Notes under the pieces: model-generated
Seen by the model: the letters and a program-made list of their open reading frames with translations, nothing else
The model's database searches: none
What the model was told of the DNA's origin: nothing
Shown here: one piece after another, positions 6,269 to 6,324 of the stretch
How positions within the stretch are numbered: the stretch's first letter is position 1
Layout: each line of letters begins with the position of its first letter
From: Pseudomonadota bacterium
Lineage (GTDB): Bacteria; Desulfobacterota; Desulfovibrionia; Desulfovibrionales; Desulfovibrionaceae
Direction of reading: 5' to 3'
Assembly: GCA_023426275.1 (NCBI GenBank)
Contig: JAFABC010000044.1
Coordinates: 1-6,324 of the forward strand
Length of the DNA: 6,324 bases
Made by a program: the position numbers and the translations under genes

Positions 6269-6324
6269 AAGATGCCTCCGGCGGCCGAGAGGGGCACTGC
6301 CCCTCTCGGACTCTCCCGAAAGGG
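6269..6324 (-). repeat. Intergenic repeat element, right copy
   Basis: Inverted relative to the copies at 1-34 and 1289-1341. The motB-proximal 26 nt (6269-6294) are the reverse complement of 7-32 with one mismatch. The distal part (6300-6324) matches 1290-1315 on the opposite strand. The centre is a perfect hairpin (6285-6309), and the last ten bases, CCCGAAAGGG, can form a second small hairpin with a GAAA loop. The element may continue past the window end. Confidence 0.75.
6285..6309 (+). terminator. Perfect 11-bp hairpin after motB
   Basis: CCGAGAGGGGC (6285-6295), loop ACT, then GCCCCTCTCGG (6299-6309), with no mismatch. It lies 38 nt after the motB stop and is positioned to end the operon transcript or protect its 3' end. 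No T-tract follows, so it is not a classical intrinsic terminator; it is also part of a repeated element, so termination may not be its main role. Confidence 0.45.

Noticed and set aside
5182..6297. 371-codon open frame on the minus strand over motB
   Set aside because: Its Gly/Arg-rich product mirrors the Pro/Ala-rich linker of motB; it is a compositional shadow.

Overview
The window is GC-rich bacterial chromosome. Several traits together suggest a sulfate-reducing Desulfovibrio/Solidesulfovibrio-type member of the Desulfobacterota: very high GC, a Thermotoga-style CorA, a class 1B dihydroorotate dehydrogenase (PyrK+PyrD), a PomAB-like stator, and intergenic elements carrying a GATGCCTCCGGCGGCC core. 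This assignment is inference from gene content and style; no marker RNA is present.

Layout. (1) 1-173: a copy of an intergenic repeat cut by the window edge, then the leader of corA with a 14-bp palindrome. (2) 174-1241 (+): corA, a magnesium/divalent-cation channel. (3) 1242-1358: convergent gap holding a second copy of the repeat. (4) 1359-3070 (-): pyrK-pyrD, a two-gene pyrimidine operon joined by an ATGA overlap, with a recognisable promoter and a TTG start. (5) 3071-3255: divergent promoter region. (6) 3256-6246 (+): a tight three-gene operon: a 401-aa protein joining a cyclic-nucleotide-binding domain to a FliG C-terminal-like domain, then motA (GTGA overlap), then motB (1-nt gap). (7) 6247-6324: a third, inverted copy of the repeat with a perfect 11-bp hairpin.

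The most interesting part is the motor operon. MotA and MotB form a torque-generating stator, which normally pushes on the C-terminal domain of FliG in the rotor. Here a gene translationally coupled to the stator encodes a soluble protein that carries a FliG-C-like domain behind a ligand-sensing domain, with an HTH-like and an unassigned helical segment between them. The alignment with E. coli FliG-C, made from memory, is gapless over the core. It keeps some stator-facing charges (R281 to Lys, D288/D289 to Glu-Glu) and loses or reverses others (K264 to Ala, R297 to Asp). The partner MotA keeps the Glu equivalent to E98 but has its Arg displaced. A plausible reading is a nucleotide-responsive adaptor, brake or clutch for this particular stator. 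That role is inference.

The other genes are ordinary housekeeping functions with no evident link to the motor. The only other unexplained structure is the three-copy intergenic repeat and a 21-bp-period direct repeat in the pyrK promoter.
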